From the NCBI GenBank assembly GCA_943736015.1, contig OX031062.1, positions 60,872,962 through 60,936,961 on the forward strand: a stretch of DNA of 64,000 nt, written 5' to 3'. Positions within the stretch are counted from its first letter, which is position 1, and every line of letters starts with the position of its first letter. This DNA is from Tridacna crocea. Lineage: Eukaryota; Mollusca; Bivalvia; Cardiida; Cardiidae. The notes below the pieces were generated by a model, which had not been told where the DNA came from, did no database searches, and worked only from the letters and a program-made list of their open reading frames with translations. A program made the translations under genes and the position numbers. This document shows positions 52,201-62,111 of this stretch, piece by piece.

Positions 52201-54860
52201 ATGACAAAAACAACTTTCCAGCCCGCAAGGGAATGCCCAGCCACTCAATATCATATTTTATGCATATTATAAATGACAAATTTTTTTTCATTTAAAAAAC
52301 TTCTTTTTATCAAACCAGCATTGAGTTTAAACCTTATTTGTCGCATTCTTAGATCTTATCATTTAAAACTTTTGAGTATATGGGGATTGCCCTGTAACTC
52401 GATGATGCCCTTTATGCATTAAGTTTTCTTAATTCAATTCTTTTATTGTCATTTAAACTTCATTCAGTTTAAACAACGCTTCGTTTATTATCTTTTAACA
52501 TAGATATGCGCGCTAAATGACCAAAGCTGTCGATGCGCCATAAAACAACATTCATTCATTCATTCCAGCCCGCAAATTATCATGAAACTCTAAAAAAATC
52601 ATCTCTGTCATTCGTTTTTCAACGAGTGACTCAGAAATACACGTACATACAAGAGAAAAGTCTGCCCCGCTGCGTAGTACTTAGAGTAAAAAGGCGATGC
52701 AAACGTACAATTCAAAGTAGACTATTTTGTTGCAAACAGTAACCAATATACTTCCATTTTGCTCTATAATTAATGGACTAGCAATAACACTTTTTAGAAT
52801 TTGACCCCAAATCTTGAGGCTAACCCTTTTTAGAGTTTCATGATAATTTGTGTTGGTGTGTCAAAACTGTTGTCATCATTCATGGGCGCAGCCATTTTTG
52901 TTACAATTGACGTAAAATTCTGATCAGGAAAGAACCTCGAAATTGTTACCATCATTCATGGGCGCAGCCATTTTTGTTATACCGGTAATTGGCGTAAGAT
53001 TCTGATCATTAAAAGAGCCGGAAGAAATAGTTCCATAATATACAGGTAAATTCATTAGTTTGACTGCACCTATAATGTGTTCAGACTCATATTTCCTTTG
53101 TCTACTTTACAATGTTAGGCATGAAACAGTTAAACAGTAACAAAACATGTTTTCCTCGGTTTGACAAGATTCTTGTCATTTAGCCCATTGCAGAGATATA
53201 ACGTGAGAGTAGCGAACGACAACTCTGCTTGGCGATTGCGATATTGCATGGGCGTGCAGACGACGGATCAGACGCTTGAAAAAAAGGACGACTCCTTTGT
53301 GTACATGTATTAATGTTCATGTTAATCAAACAACGCTCAGAATTATACCCGACGACGCTCTACTATTAACTGTGGCGCCGATTGAGCGGCGGCACTATAT
53401 TTTTATTCGCTTTTGAAAAGTACCTATGGAGGCAGCCATATTGTTGTCCTCGCTTCCAGCGGTTTCGTACCTAGGTCTTTTCGTCCCTAAGTCATTTCGT
53501 ACCCAAGTTTACTTTTAATTTTGATCACTTTATACTCACTTTGATCACTCTATACTCAATTTCGTAACCACTTTGGTAATTTCATAACCTGTTTTTAATA
53601 TCAATTCGGTAATTTAAACCTAGTTTTACTACAACAGCTTTTGTACACATCTCAAATTGAAACTATGTTAAATTTCGTCGAAGAATGGCTGTGATTGTGT
53701 CTTATCATTATTGATTCTTTCTTTTTTAAGTTTTAAGTTGCATTCTACAGATTATCTAGAGGTTCTCAGTTCGTTTCTCATCGAGTTCCGCATAAATTTG
53801 CATTGGTCATTTTTGGAATGATGTAACGTGCCTTATTTCAGAAACAACTGATTTGCATTGCCAATGATGTTACGCATCAATATTTTCTTGTATGCAGGAT
53901 TTTTGTCTGTATTTTTTTCATCGCTCTTCAGCTTTCAACCCTTCACCACACTTTGGACCGGACCATTTGATGTCAATAACTTAAATATAGCTCAAATGAT
54001 GTCTTTGATAGGCTAGAAAGCATTGAGGGAAAAGGAAAAAGATGCTTAATACCAGCATTTTCTCTATTCCTAAAAGGTCTCAAAGGCCTTCCTTCCAAGA
54101 CTCGTGAAAACCAGCTATCGTTAGGCAAAGGGTTCAGTAAGTCTAAACTAAAATGATCGGGGCACAGTCTAGTATCAGGTAAGGTTTAAGATCAGATAAC
54201 TATACTTCTACTTGATCTCAATCTTCACTGTCCTCACAGAGCAGCCTCATCTTAACCGTTATTGCCAGAAAATAAAGCGGTTTATGCTTAGCACTCCGAT
54301 AGCTTATAAATCAAGTTATATCAAAGGAAATTCGATGAAGTTTTGTTTAACCCATTACCACACAATCCCTGCTTTTCACGACCACGAGAAAGAAGCCTTT
54401 AGAAAACATCGTGGGAAAAGGAGAACATGCTGGTAACCAGCATTTTCTCCTTTTCCCATAATGTTTTCTACCCTTCACAAAGCCACTTTCAAATTTTCTA
54501 TCACTTTTATTTTTATCATCTGCAAATGCTTTCGATTTGGACAAGGCTAAAATATTGTCGTTTGGTACCGAGTTAAAAGTGAAATTCGACATTTTCGCAA
54601 AGACCTGTATTGTACAGTTAAACTTTTACACGTAGAATGACCCGATTGTCATTATATAGAACGACTTCAATATACACAGAGATTGTTTACAGAAATTAAT
54701 AATAGATCTACTTACACTCGTAGGCATAGTCTGCGTGCGAACTTCCATCCAGTGCAATTAAAACTGGTCTTTTTTCCGCGTGATTCTTATTGTTTTCCTC
54801 TTGATGTTGCGTGTTTTTTGTTTCTTCTTCCATTGGCTTGTTTTCTTTTTCCTCCGACAT
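36860..54860 (-). CDS. Universal stress protein (UspA family), four exons, complete
   Basis: Exons on the - strand are 54860-54716, 45670-45590, 41131-40992 and 37225-36860; they join in phase to 243 residues plus TAA. Residues 1-30 are a charged, Glu/Lys/Asn-rich leader. The Usp alpha/beta fold starts at RPVLIALDGSS (31-41; Asp38 is the expected adenine-contacting Asp), continues through YEWYMEHLHKPNHYVIILHV, and ends with the ATP motif GSRG-x9-GS (153-167) and HIPVVVCRHK. This fits the G-2x-G-9x-G(S/T) class that binds ATP. The last 57 residues are a basic, Ser/Pro-rich tail outside the fold. The first ATG has A at -3 and an in-frame stop upstream. No signal peptide or membrane segment is seen, so the protein is probably cytosolic. 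Such proteins are numerous in molluscs and are linked to stress responses; the exact role is unknown. Confidence 0.9.
37618..37905 (+). repeat. TTAA hairpin element with duplicated left arm
   Basis: The ...CTTTTGAAAACATTGT... left arm occurs twice (about 37668-37710 and 37727-37772) before a complete hairpin. Confidence 0.88.
37925..37995 (-). repeat. tRNA-like SINE fragment
   Basis: On the - strand, GTAGCGACCTAGTGG and, downstream, GAGTTCGATGCATC, like boxes A and B. Confidence 0.5.
38049..38270 (+). repeat. TTAA hairpin element, diverged
   Basis: GGAGAAAATACTGGTTACCA with a worn right arm; right end GGTTAG. Confidence 0.78.
38391..38613 (-). repeat. TTAA hairpin element, flipped loop and compensated stem
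   Basis: Long arm first, but core CTGGTAACCAG. The stem reads AAAAGTAGAAAATG / CATTTTCTACTTTT, changed on both sides. Confidence 0.9.
38994..39258 (-). mobile_element. tRNA-derived SINE, full length with target duplication
   Basis: Flanked by the perfect 14-bp repeat CTCACCATGATACT (38980-38993 and 39259-39272). On the - strand it opens with a tRNA-like head, GGGTGATTCAGTCGTG (box A) and GAGTTCGATACCC (box B). A body containing GGCGTTAAACCCCAATAC follows, and it ends in an ACAACCAACC-type tail. This resembles molluscan SINEs. Confidence 0.9.
40160..40465. repeat. Foldback with ATAAATAGCACATTGG motifs
   Basis: Ends ATAGGCCTCTGAAACTCCA and its inverse AGCTTCAAAGGCCTAT; internal ATAAATAGCACATTGG and AATGTGCTATTTATAA. 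Related to 20437-21490. Confidence 0.75.
40560..40634 (-). repeat. tRNA-like SINE head
   Basis: On the - strand, GGTGGCTCAGTGGATAAAG (box A) and GGTTGGAGTCCC (box B-like). Confidence 0.6.
40706..40965. repeat. Tandem pair of 130-bp units, each with a 47-bp palindrome
   Basis: Palindromes at 40716-40762 and 40846-40892 (arms GGGTACTCATTAGAA.CGTCTC, 3-base centre), each followed by AACATAGGGTTT.GATGAGA and a near-identical tail. The last unit ends about 30 bp from the exon 3 donor. Confidence 0.92.
40992..41131 (-). CDS. Universal stress protein exon 3
   Basis: Encodes EVHIIPITPALGGTADVETI, then RMLMEEEEAKEKGLLEKLG and QRLRDSG; donor GGG|GTAAGT, phase 0. The acceptor could be ...GCCAG|CA (41131) or three bases further in (41128); both keep frame, giving Pro or Gln at the junction. 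A TTAA hairpin element ends only 22 bp upstream of the exon. Confidence 0.85.
41154..41375 (-). repeat. TTAA hairpin element next to the exon 3 acceptor
   Basis: Left end worn to CTAATTTTTTTACAAAAC, right TTAA. The inner part of one hairpin arm is deleted (GCTGGTTTTCTTC). Confidence 0.88.
42028..43160. repeat. ~102-bp tandem array of hairpin units
   Basis: About eleven units. Each holds CCTCGTAACTACAGC...GCTGTAGTTACGAGG (a stem of some 20 bp with a 9-10-base loop) and a spacer with CCGACGA.ATGCATTCCAGC. The unit length is a multiple of three in several places, so - strand frames read through as repeats with FHAVVTRFSKS. A stray piece of one unit is at 51565-51606. Confidence 0.95.
43751..43980 (-). 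repeat. TTAA hairpin element
   Basis: Left TTAA; core CTGGGTTCCAG. Confidence 0.85.
43985..44195 (-). repeat. TTAA hairpin element, decayed
   Basis: GACTGGTCCAAACTGAAAGCA and TGATTATCAGCATTATCTCC remain. Confidence 0.7.
44655..44700 (-). repeat. tRNA-like fragment
   Basis: On the - strand, GTGGTAGCTCAGTTGGTAGA, like a tRNA D-arm; no box B follows. Confidence 0.35.
44900..44990. repeat. Uninterrupted host repeat with an empty TTAA site
   Basis: GTCAGCCAGCGCGAACTGCGC, then AGCATTAAGCCCCCTTTTCA and CAGAGCAT. The same sequence is split by hairpin elements at 28041 and, more diverged, at 32706. Confidence 0.75.
45590..45670 (-). CDS. Universal stress protein exon 2
   Basis: Acceptor TTATTTCAG, donor GGAC|GTAAGT. 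It completes Trp49, then encodes YMEHLHKPNHYVIILHVPD and RHAFLVG. The matching piece in other Usp proteins reads WY...HKPGD..VLLHV. Two decayed relatives of this exon lie just upstream in transcript order (45861-45913 and 46441-46500). Confidence 0.9.
45861..45913 (-). pseudogene. Decayed copy of universal stress protein exon 2
   Basis: The acceptor and first two thirds of exon 2 recur exactly 240 bp upstream in transcript order, with the flanking intron (about 45861-46090 against 45621-45843). The last third and the donor are missing; reading on gives a stop soon after. It cannot be spliced as a substitute for exon 2. Confidence 0.75.
46441..46500 (-). pseudogene. Ancient third copy of universal stress protein exon 2
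   Basis: Reads CLEHLYQSDHVFLISVIP, which lines up with YMEHLHKPNHYVIILHVP of exon 2; the upstream intron also matches loosely. The acceptor AG is lost (TTTGCATG in place of TTTCAG) and no donor is seen. Confidence 0.55.
47168..47395 (-). repeat. TTAA hairpin element, GAGTATCTATGG subfamily
   Basis: TTAA at both ends; core GCTCGTCACGAGC, the inverse of that at 36594. Confidence 0.92.
48477..48703 (+). repeat. TTAA hairpin element with flipped loop
   Basis: Short arm first, but core CTGGTTACCAG. Left TTAA worn. Confidence 0.88.
48733..48905. repeat. ACCAACCATTCTTAAGAAC-type foldback
   Basis: Long palindrome CTTCTGATTGGCTAAACCA at 48810-48853 with outer arms to GTCCGTGTTCACTGATC and its inverse. 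Confidence 0.88.
49118..49385 (+). repeat. TTAA hairpin element, decayed
   Basis: CATACCCTTTACAAAACTGTCC, GGTGAAGAGAAAATGCGGGT and TTTGTCGTCTGG remain. Confidence 0.6.
49674..49904 (+). repeat. TTAA hairpin element
   Basis: TTAA at both ends, intact core. Confidence 0.9.
50180..50490 (+). repeat. Bivalve-style interspersed repeat
   Basis: ACTAGAGCTTTCACTGAATG start, AATACCCCCGCC, and the ACAGACAGGCTGATTCCAGT then TTTTGCGGGGATATAA end shared with 34150-34315. A SINE-like identity is inference. Confidence 0.6.
50817..51046 (+). repeat. TTAA hairpin element
   Basis: Left TTAA; core GCTGGAACCAGC, with one loop base lost. Confidence 0.9.
51320..51546 (+). repeat. TTAA hairpin element
   Basis: TTAA at both ends; core CTGGAAACCAG. 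Confidence 0.9.
52869..53008 (+). repeat. 76-bp tandem duplication
   Basis: ATCATTCATGGGCGCAGCCA then TTTTTGTTA at 52875 and again at 52951, each followed by GCGTAA/ACGTAA and ATTCTGATCA. Confidence 0.85.
53936..54136 (-). repeat. TTAA hairpin element, decayed
   Basis: CAACCCTTCACCACAC at one end, GCAAAGGGTTCAG at the other, GCTTAATACCAGCATTTTCTC at the core. Confidence 0.65.
54347..54575 (+). repeat. TTAA hairpin element
   Basis: TTAA at both ends; core CTGGTAACCAG; 141 bp beyond the exon 1 donor in transcript order. Confidence 0.92.
54716..54860 (-). CDS. Universal stress protein exon 1
   Basis: Starts at ATG 54860 (context AAAATGT), an in-frame TAA lying a little upstream. Forty-eight codons plus one base; donor GAGT|GTAAGT. 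Encodes the charged leader and the first beta strand RPVLIALDGSSHADYAYE. The Trp codon is split across the intron. Confidence 0.9.
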
Positions 54861-55132
54861 TTTCGTGCAGTTCTTTCTAGCTTTGAACAACACGTCTTAA
54901 TTAAACCTCTATTCTATTCAATACACAGTCCACAGTTAACTCTGATATTTAGGACACTCTGATAGTGAAATACACCTCGCTAGATAATGTAGCCCTCTGG
55001 ACTGGTAAACATGTATGGAGAGTAAACATGTTAAACCTCGTCTCACTGCAAGACTGGCGTATCTCAAAAGGGGGTGGGGCGGAAGGTGCCATACTTGTAA
55101 ATAATTAAACATATGAGTATATGTAAAAAAAA

Positions 55133-55400
55133 GATATTGTAATAAAGGAGAAAAGGCTCGTTCCAAGCAATTTATCCTTTCACCACAATGTTTCAATATT
55201 CATCAGCTTCAAAACATTGTGGACAAAAGCAGAAAATGCTCATTCCAAGCAATATTCATCAGCTTCAAAACATTGTGGACAAAAGCAGAAAATGCTCATT
55301 CCAAGCAATATTCATCAGCTTCAAAACATTGTGGACAAAAGCAGAAAATGCTCGTTCAAAGCAATTTATCCTTTCACCACAATGTTTCAATATTCATCAG
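55133..55400 (+). repeat. 56-bp tandem repeat derived from the hairpin element
   Basis: CATTGTGGACAAAAGCAGAA at 55215, 55271 and 55327, between two half hairpins (GCTCGTTCCAAGCAATTTAT, then CCTTTCACCACAATGTTTC). Confidence 0.9.
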
Positions 55401-55815
55401 CTTCAAGGTGAGATGTTCTCCAGCTGTACAGAGTGTCTCATAATTATGATAGTGTTTGGTTTTGCAAAGGTTTGGTAATGTTCAGTATTTTATACTATTT
55501 CAACATTTTTTTTCAAAACCTTCATTCCTTCGAGTCATTATTAACATTTCGGCTGCTAAATGCGATTCGTTAACCTTTTTGCGGTCAAGATCAGACTGTA
55601 CCGAACGTGCAGTCTGATCTTGGATCTCCATTGTCCGATACGGATATATCTTTCTGGAAAAAATTGAAATTTGAAATAAGGTTATTCGGATTTTTATTTC
55701 CGGCTCGAAAGGTTCATGAAACTTATTCTGCGGGACAAGGGATAAACAAGAGATTGTTTTATAAACAATAATGGAATTTCGGAGATACACAAGAGAGTCA
55801 TTGTGCTATTTATTT

Positions 55816-56075
55816 GTGACCCATCACACAAAAAAAGGGACCATTTGAGAATTCTGTACATCAATTAGATAAAAACAGATCAATGATAATGCAGGTCAAT
55901 TTAAGCTGATAATTCAAAAATGATTGCATAACAAGGTACATAACCACTTTTCATACAGAAAATGTCATTTAAGCGAAAAGTATCAACCCTGGTCAGCCTG
56001 CGCAATTCGCGCAGTCTGACCAGGGTTGACATTTTTCGGAGTTCCCAGGAGGCCCCTTTTTGCGTGATGGGTCAC
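55816..56075 (+). repeat. GTGACCCATCACGC-ended element, uninterrupted
   Basis: Ends GTGACCCATCAC and GTGATGGGTCAC; inner palindrome CCCTGGTCAGCCTGCGCAAT and its mirror. Holds the intact GGTCAATTTAAGCTGAT site. Confidence 0.9.
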
Positions 56076-56844
56076 ATAATTTTAGTGCCTGGGCAGACGA
56101 ACGGACAGACAGACAGACAAACCAATTCATGTTTATTACCTTTAAGCCCTAATTTTGTTAACTCAGTAAAATGAAACTGCCAAGTCGACAGTAATCAAAG
56201 CGTTGAGAGCGCTGAAGTGGTATTTGTCAAGGAAACCCATTGCGTGGAATCAATAGTGTGAAAGAAAAAGAGACATACTGTTCAAATATTGGCTTAAAAG
56301 CAAATCAATACCTTTTCGGTAGAAGGAAGAGTACTCATGTACCTTAAAAGTATAATTTTGAAATATCTTTAGCCTTTTACATTTAATTTCCACCATTACA
56401 ATCAATTACTTCGATCTATAAATATTCATGAGCAATCAAATGGAGTAGCGCGCAATCATAGGACGAACAAGCCATGGAACGAATTGGTTTTGGAACGAAA
56501 AAGCCCAGTAGGCAAATTTGTACCATTGCGCCAATAAAAGGCTATGAACGAGAGAAGCTATTTTCAATCAAAAATAAGTATCTCAACGATTGATGTCCTC
56601 GCCCAATGTATTTTAAAATGCCATTTCAAATTACATATCTGTGCGCCACCGAAAAACTCATTTGCGTGAGAAAGAATGAGTTAAAATGGATTTATTTCCT
56701 TCGGCTTTGCACAAAATAAGATACATGGTTATCAAAATTCAATCTTGAACTCATAGTGGTATTGTCTTCGACAAATAACACAAAAACCAAAGTTCTCCAA
56801 TTTTAAAGCTTCCTTTGAAGGGAAATAATACATCTTTATCAGAC

Positions 56845-57195
56845 TGAGTAGATCAAAGATCAGACTGTGCTGTCCGATCATGATGTGCACCGTCCGCAAA
56901 AGGCCTCTGAGTCGCGTTTAGCTACCTAGGGGTCAATTCATTTTCGAGGAAGATATCTCCAAATCGGACACTGTAGATCCAAGATCAGATTGCACGTTCT
57001 GTGCAGTCTGATCTTGATCTACATTTTCCGCAATAGACCACATAGTCGCGTTCAGCAGCCTCGGGGTCAATTTATTTTTCGAAAAACATAAGTCCGCATC
57101 GGACACTGTAGATCTAAGATCAGATTGTACGTTCTGTGCAGTCTGATCTTGATCTACACTGTCCGCTAAAGGCAACTGAGTGGCCCTTAGAAGCC
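56845..57195. repeat. Three copies of a GATCAGACTGCAC palindromic repeat
   Basis: GTAGATC.AAGATCAGA.TG... and GCAGTCTGATCTTGATCTAC recur three times about 130-140 bp apart. Single copies are near 10620, 17640, 26195, 35640, 39690, 41540, 44290, 46140, 46300, 51100, 55580 and 62930. Confidence 0.8.
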
Positions 57196-57244
57196 AAAGA
57201 ATGACGTGTACACATAGAACATTGTGTAGACTTAAATCAGAAAC

Positions 57245-57261
57245 ACCTCTCTCTCTCTCTC
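57245..57261. repeat. (CT)n microsatellite
   Basis: A short CTCTCT run. Confidence 0.9.
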
Positions 57262-57574
57262 TGGTAAAAATAAGTACAAATCTAATGGAAGGAATGAACT
57301 TTGATCTATGGACATATTTAGACATACATGTATTTTTCAACTCTTTGCACACTTGTGGTAAAACTGGATGCATTTATGACAATTTAAGTTAAATTTTTGA
57401 CTTTATAAATGGTGCATTTCGATCTTAGTCTACGTTATTCGACAGATTTGGACATATTGCACGAGAAAAGGTTCGACAATAATATATTTGTGACTTTGAA
57501 GTTTGTATTTCCTTTGCTTGACATATGCTAAGAGATAACTCTTTACCTGACGACAAGATTATTGTCCATCAATA

Positions 57575-57806
57575 TTAACCCATTACCAAACGACAATATT
57601 TTAAGCTTGTCCAAATCGAAAACATTTGCAGACGACGAAATAAAAGTGACTGAAAATTTGAAATTTGTTTTGTGAAGAGTAGAAACCACCGTGAGAAAAA
57701 GAGGAAATGCTGATTAACAGCATTTTCTCCTTTTCCAGCAATGTATTGGAAAACAAATATTTCTTTATTGTAGTAAAAGCTCGTGATTGTTTGGAAAGGG
57801 GATTAA
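57575..57806 (-). repeat. TTAA hairpin element inserted near another copy's end
   Basis: TTAA at both ends; core CTGATTAACAG. Preceded at 57536-57574 by the first ~35 bp of another copy. Confidence 0.88.
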
Positions 57807-57903
57807 CCCATCATCATAGAGGTGTTTATTTCACCGCTAGTCTCAGAATTTTCTTTCCAAGCCAAAAACTTGATTCGCTCATAACCATCGTCTATACAGG
57901 GTA

Positions 57904-58126
57904 TACCCTTTACCACACGATGTCGACTTTTGACGCTCCTGGAAAAGAAGCCTTCTGAAAACATTGTGGGAAAAGAAGAAAATGCTGGTAACCAGCATTT
58001 TCTTCTTTTCCCATAATGTTTTTCACTCTATCAAAGAAAAAATACACACTTTGAGCCACAGTGAAATTGTCGTCTGCAAATGCTTTCAATTTAGACAAGG
58101 CTAAAATTTTATCGTCTGGTAAAAGG
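57904..58126 (+). repeat. TTAA hairpin element with compensated stem
   Basis: Stem AAAAGAAGAAAATGC / GCATTTTCTTCTTTT, changed on both sides; ends worn (TACCCTTTACC, GGTAAAAGG). Confidence 0.9.
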
Positions 58127-58177
58127 AGAAGAAAGAATCCTCTCGCAATGACTATCATCAGTTCTCAGACAGAAATT

Positions 58178-58250
58178 CACTGAGATGGATATTCGAACTA
58201 GCGACCCCTGGTTTTAATTCCAGCACGCCACCGACTGTCCAACCGGATTC
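58178..58250 (-). repeat. tRNA-like SINE head
   Basis: On the - strand, TTGGACAGTCGGTGGCGTG and, downstream, CTAGTTCGAATATCC (box B). Confidence 0.55.
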
Positions 58251-58299
58251 ACTCATATTATACAAAGAACAAACAGCTGAAGGAAAGGGTGTTCTTTTC

Positions 58300-58425
58300 T
58301 TCCATAGCATAGAAAATATTGTGGTGAAAAAACAGCTATTGCTTGCTCATTTTCCGCAATGCTTTTCGTAAATCTGACCCCAGAAGGGATGTTAAAAAAG
58401 TGTATAGTAACTGAGTAAAGGTGCG
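58300..58425 (-). repeat. TTAA hairpin element fragment
   Basis: AGCATAGAAAATATTGTGG and TTTTCCGCAATGCTTTTCG, with a short worn core. Confidence 0.55.
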
Positions 58426-58479
58426 AGGTCAAGTCTGCTTTGAATACCAATTAGCGAAGTCAACAATTAACCTCAATAC

Positions 58480-58705
58480 CAGTTTACTAAACGACAATTT
58501 TTTAGATCGGTCGGAATTAGAAGCATTTGCAGACGAAAAAAGTATAGCCAAAATATTCAAATTTGTCTTGGGAAGGATAGAAAGCATTGTGGGAACAAAG
58601 GAGAAAATGCTGATTACAAGCATTTTCTCATTTTCCGATAAAGTTTTCAAAAAGCTTCTTTCTTTCTCAGGGTCTTTAAAAGTCGAAATTGTGGGGTAAA
58701 GATAT
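58480..58705 (-). repeat. TTAA hairpin element, diverged
   Basis: GCATTTGCAGACGAAAAAAG, GAAAATGCTGATTACAAGC and TGTGGGGTAAAG. Confidence 0.82.
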
Positions 58706-58756
58706 ATAAAGACAATATCTTGAGTCTGCAATATAGGTACAATGTCCATTGTTTTT

Positions 58757-58975
58757 ATCTAACTGTTTACCAGACGACAAAATTTTAGAAATATCCAAAT
58801 TGAAAGTATTTACAGACGACAATTCACATGTCGCTCAAAAGATGGGATTTCTTTACAAAAAAAAAAAGACCAGAAAACATTGTGGAAAAAAGGAGATACC
58901 AGCATTTCTCCTTTTTCCCACAATGTTTTCAAAAGCCTCTTTCTTTACGGCGGTGAAAACTCGCCATTTTGGTTA
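58757..58975 (-). repeat. TTAA hairpin element, core shortened
   Basis: The left end is close to consensus (TAACTGTTTACCAGACGACA). The hairpin tip is deleted, leaving AAAGGAGATACCAGCATTTC then TCCTTT. Confidence 0.82.
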
Positions 58976-59419
58976 GCTTTTATGGGGTCAAATTTTGTTA
59001 CTTCATTCAATAAGTCAGTTTTGCTTTAGTCGTAGCCGTGTGTTTATAGTTTTCAATGTAGAGAATAATTCTATATTAATAGCCCCTGAAACAAAGCTTG
59101 CCACAGACGTGTTGCAAACATCATTGTCAAATATGGAGAGGCAACAGAATATTGAGATAGCAAACTTAAGATATGGAATGATGTTATTCAAGCATTGTGC
59201 CAAAGGGAGAAAATACTCATAATGATAATTCCCTTCTTCAGTCGATGTTTTTAGGGTGGTCTTCCGCAAGATAAAATAAACCCTTTGCAAAAGGTATCTG
59301 TTTATTGTCATTTTGTCAAGGTCAAGGACAACGAGCAGATGTTGACATTTTATGGTAATTAATCCCCAAGGTTCAGCGAACTAGATTTTTCCAATACAAA
59401 TAACTTATTGACCGTTTTC

Positions 59420-59720
59420 TGCGCATGTCATATTCTTCGAAGATTCAACCTGTCTTATATGACGCATCACCCATTCCCCGATACTTGGGAAAAGTAGGGC
59501 TTAAACCGAAGCTAAACCCAAGCCTGTAGGGACTGTTTTAATAAATGGCCGGTGCATAGGTTACCTGCTAGCTGATCACAACTGAATAAATCGCACCTAG
59601 TAGCGTTTTACTAAATAAAAACTTACTTTATTTTGAAATTCAAAGTAACGGTTGTGGTTTTGAGAAATTAGTCCGCTTATGTACGCAGAATGCCCATATC
59701 AGACAGGTGTGTATTTGTAG
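59420..59720 (+). repeat. Interspersed repeat shared with 32000-32480
   Basis: Carries the same AAGATTCAACCTGTCTTATA and TGACATCTAGCG blocks in the same order. Confidence 0.75.
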
Positions 59721-60228
59721 AGTGACATCTAGCGTGAGATAATGCTTATTGACTGGATGGTGTTTTACACCGCTTTCATTATTGTGTATCGTTAAAGCAA
59801 CAGATCTCTTATTCATGCAATGTTTTCGTATCACAAGCACAAGGTCTGAACTCTGTGCAAGTGCCATGATGATTGAGCAGTATGCATTTTATGCGAATAT
59901 TCATCGCAGAGTTTGGCTTGGCTGTTGCCGAACATGGGCCATGCATGCTTACTTGTGAGACCATGGAAACACAAAAATCTGTGAGCCGTCGTTATAATAC
60001 AACTGACAAGCTGTTAAAACTAGTACCGTGAGATCACCAACCGGTGTAGTACAAACGGACTGATATACACACTGACGAACAGTTGGGAAGTTAACGTCGA
60101 AAGAAAGGGGAATAACTCTATATAAATATACAAGTACATCAGACAGCAGCAACAGTTACTTCCCTTGTAATCAGTTCCACTGTCATTTTGCTATCCTACC
60201 AAGCCAAACTAAAAATTGTGTAAAACAT

Positions 60229-60492
60229 GTGACCCGACCCGTCATGCAAAAAGGGATCATCTGGGAACTGCGAAAAGTGTCGACCCTAGTTAGACTGCGC
60301 AGACTGTGCAGACTGACCAGAGTCGACACTTTTCGCTTTTATGATATTTTCTGCATAAAAAATGACGATTCTACCTTAATATACAATCATTTTTGAACTA
60401 TCAGCTTGAACTGACCCGCACTTTCTTTGATCTGTTTACATCTAATTGATTTACGGCAACCTCAGATAGTCCCTTTTCGTGTGATGGGTCAC
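60229..60492 (-). repeat. GTGACCCATCACGC-ended element
   Basis: Reverse orientation: palindrome GTCGACCCTAGTTAGACTGC near the left, AACTATCAGCTTGAACTGACC to the right, end GTGATGGGTCAC. Confidence 0.88.
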
Positions 60493-60806
60493 ATATAAAT
60501 AAGAGGACCAGAGCAGGAAATATAAACCTCTAAAATGAAGAAATTATAAATAGATATCAACGATATTGCGTAACGTGGTTAAAACCAAACGGGACAAAGG
60601 ATTATAAGGGACATAAGTAGCTACGTCGTCAATAATTTTGTCGTTCTGCTGAATCCTAAGGTAGACAGGTCATGGTATATGCAGAAAATTGACCAAAAGT
60701 AAAAAGTTTCGACTCGGTCAACCAATGCATACTGCAAATTCCGACCTTGGTCAATAGGCCCTACTTTGCTCAGATGCAAAAACACCTCCACTTTCACTGG
60801 GCATGG

Positions 60807-61003
60807 TTTAACCTTTTACCAAATAATCCCTGTCTTTTACGACCCTGAGACAGAAGCCTTTTGAAAAGATTGTGGGAAAAGGTGAAAATGCTGGTAACCA
60901 GCATTTTCTCTTTTTCCCGCAATGTTTTCTATCCTGCTAGAAACAAATTTCAATTTTGAGTGACCTTTACTTTTCATCTGCAATCCTAAATTTTGTGGTT
61001 AAA
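60807..61003 (+). repeat. TTAA hairpin element
   Basis: Left TTAA, core CTGGTAACCAG, one stem change unmatched (GGTGAAAA / TTTTCTCT); the long arm is shortened. Confidence 0.85.
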
Positions 61004-61329
61004 TGCAAAATTGCGACTTACCGTTTTCAATTCTTGTAACAGCCATACATGTACCCTCGTGGCAGGCCAAATTCCAAACGAAAGACTTGTAAAGAAACTC
61101 CGTGGCACTCATGAAACATGGTTTCAGGAACTATTTTCAGTATTGTACATCTTGAATTCCGTCGGCAAAACCATTGATTAAAGCATAGGTTTCAGAGCGC
61201 AATGAAAAACAATGGCGTGTCCTCATGTTTACTTATCAAAAGGTTTGTACACAGGCATCCTCCGAATGTCTTCATTTCGTTTTTTTTGTCCAACGACAAC
61301 GAGTAAATGTACACCATTAGATTACAAAT

Positions 61330-61569
61330 GTGACCCATCACCCATCTGTACATCAATTAGATGAAAAACAGATCAACGATAGTGCAGGTCAGTTTAAGTT
61401 GATAATTCAAAAATGATTGTATAACAAGTTACAATGACCACTTTTCATACAGAAAATGTCATTAAAGCGAAAAGTGTCAACCCTGGTCAGACTGCGCGAA
61501 TGGCGCAGTCTGACCAGAGTTGACACTTTTCGCAGATCCCTGAAGGTCTCTTTTCGCGTGATGGGTCAC
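61330..61569 (+). repeat. GTGACCCATCACGC-ended element, uninterrupted
   Basis: Holds GGTCAGTTTAAGTTGATAATT, a second intact copy of the TTAA site that is occupied at 4739. Confidence 0.9.
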
Positions 61570-62111
61570 AAATGATAATGCAATGTCCACACAAACAACT
61601 TATATCATCACGAAGCCTCGTCAGAAAACTTCAAACTGATGTTGAGTTACAGATATAAGTATAGTTGCGAAAGCTAGTGCTTCTCTAACGGTTTGAAACC
61701 TAACTGATACCAACTCAACCCGTCATCGGAAACGTGGCACTAGTTGCTTTCGAAGACAGCTGTGTCAGGATTACACTACACAGATTTCAGTCTGTATACT
61801 TTTTGAGATATCCTGAGCAAATAGGCTTAAATGTCGTAGTATTTGATCTATTCCCTCTATTTTTTTGAATTATTTTCGTATAAATCCAAGGATCCATGTT
61901 ATTGTGTACAGCGGTATCTGTTTTTATTTCTATACTCATTGTCTGGCACCACGAGATTTGCATGGTACCCCATTATCTCCAACTAAAATGGACATTGTTT
62001 CGACACCAACAGAACTAAAATCAAAGCACTGAAAGTCGCTGAATTTTAGGCGGCGTTTTCTTTTTCACCATTTCGGCGACATAGGCGAAAATAAAGACTT
62101 TCTGCAGTCAG

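Larger units (their letters stand above)
45671..54715 (-). other. Intron 1 of the universal stress protein gene
   Basis: 9.0 kb. Holds the two dead exon 2 copies and hairpin elements near 47.2, 48.5, 49.2, 49.7, 50.8, 51.3, 54.0 and 54.35 kb. 46600-47160, 47850-48460, 51550-52860 and 53020-53930 show no gene. 47400-47840 looks like a strongly decayed tandem repeat built on AATCAATGTTTAGGTCAAG-like units. Confidence 0.65.

Noticed and set aside
56933..57373. 146-codon open frame on the - strand with repeated DQDQTAQNVQSDL
   Set aside because: The repeated peptide is the GATCAGACTGCAC palindromic repeat read in frame; the same DNA occurs in many non-coding places here.
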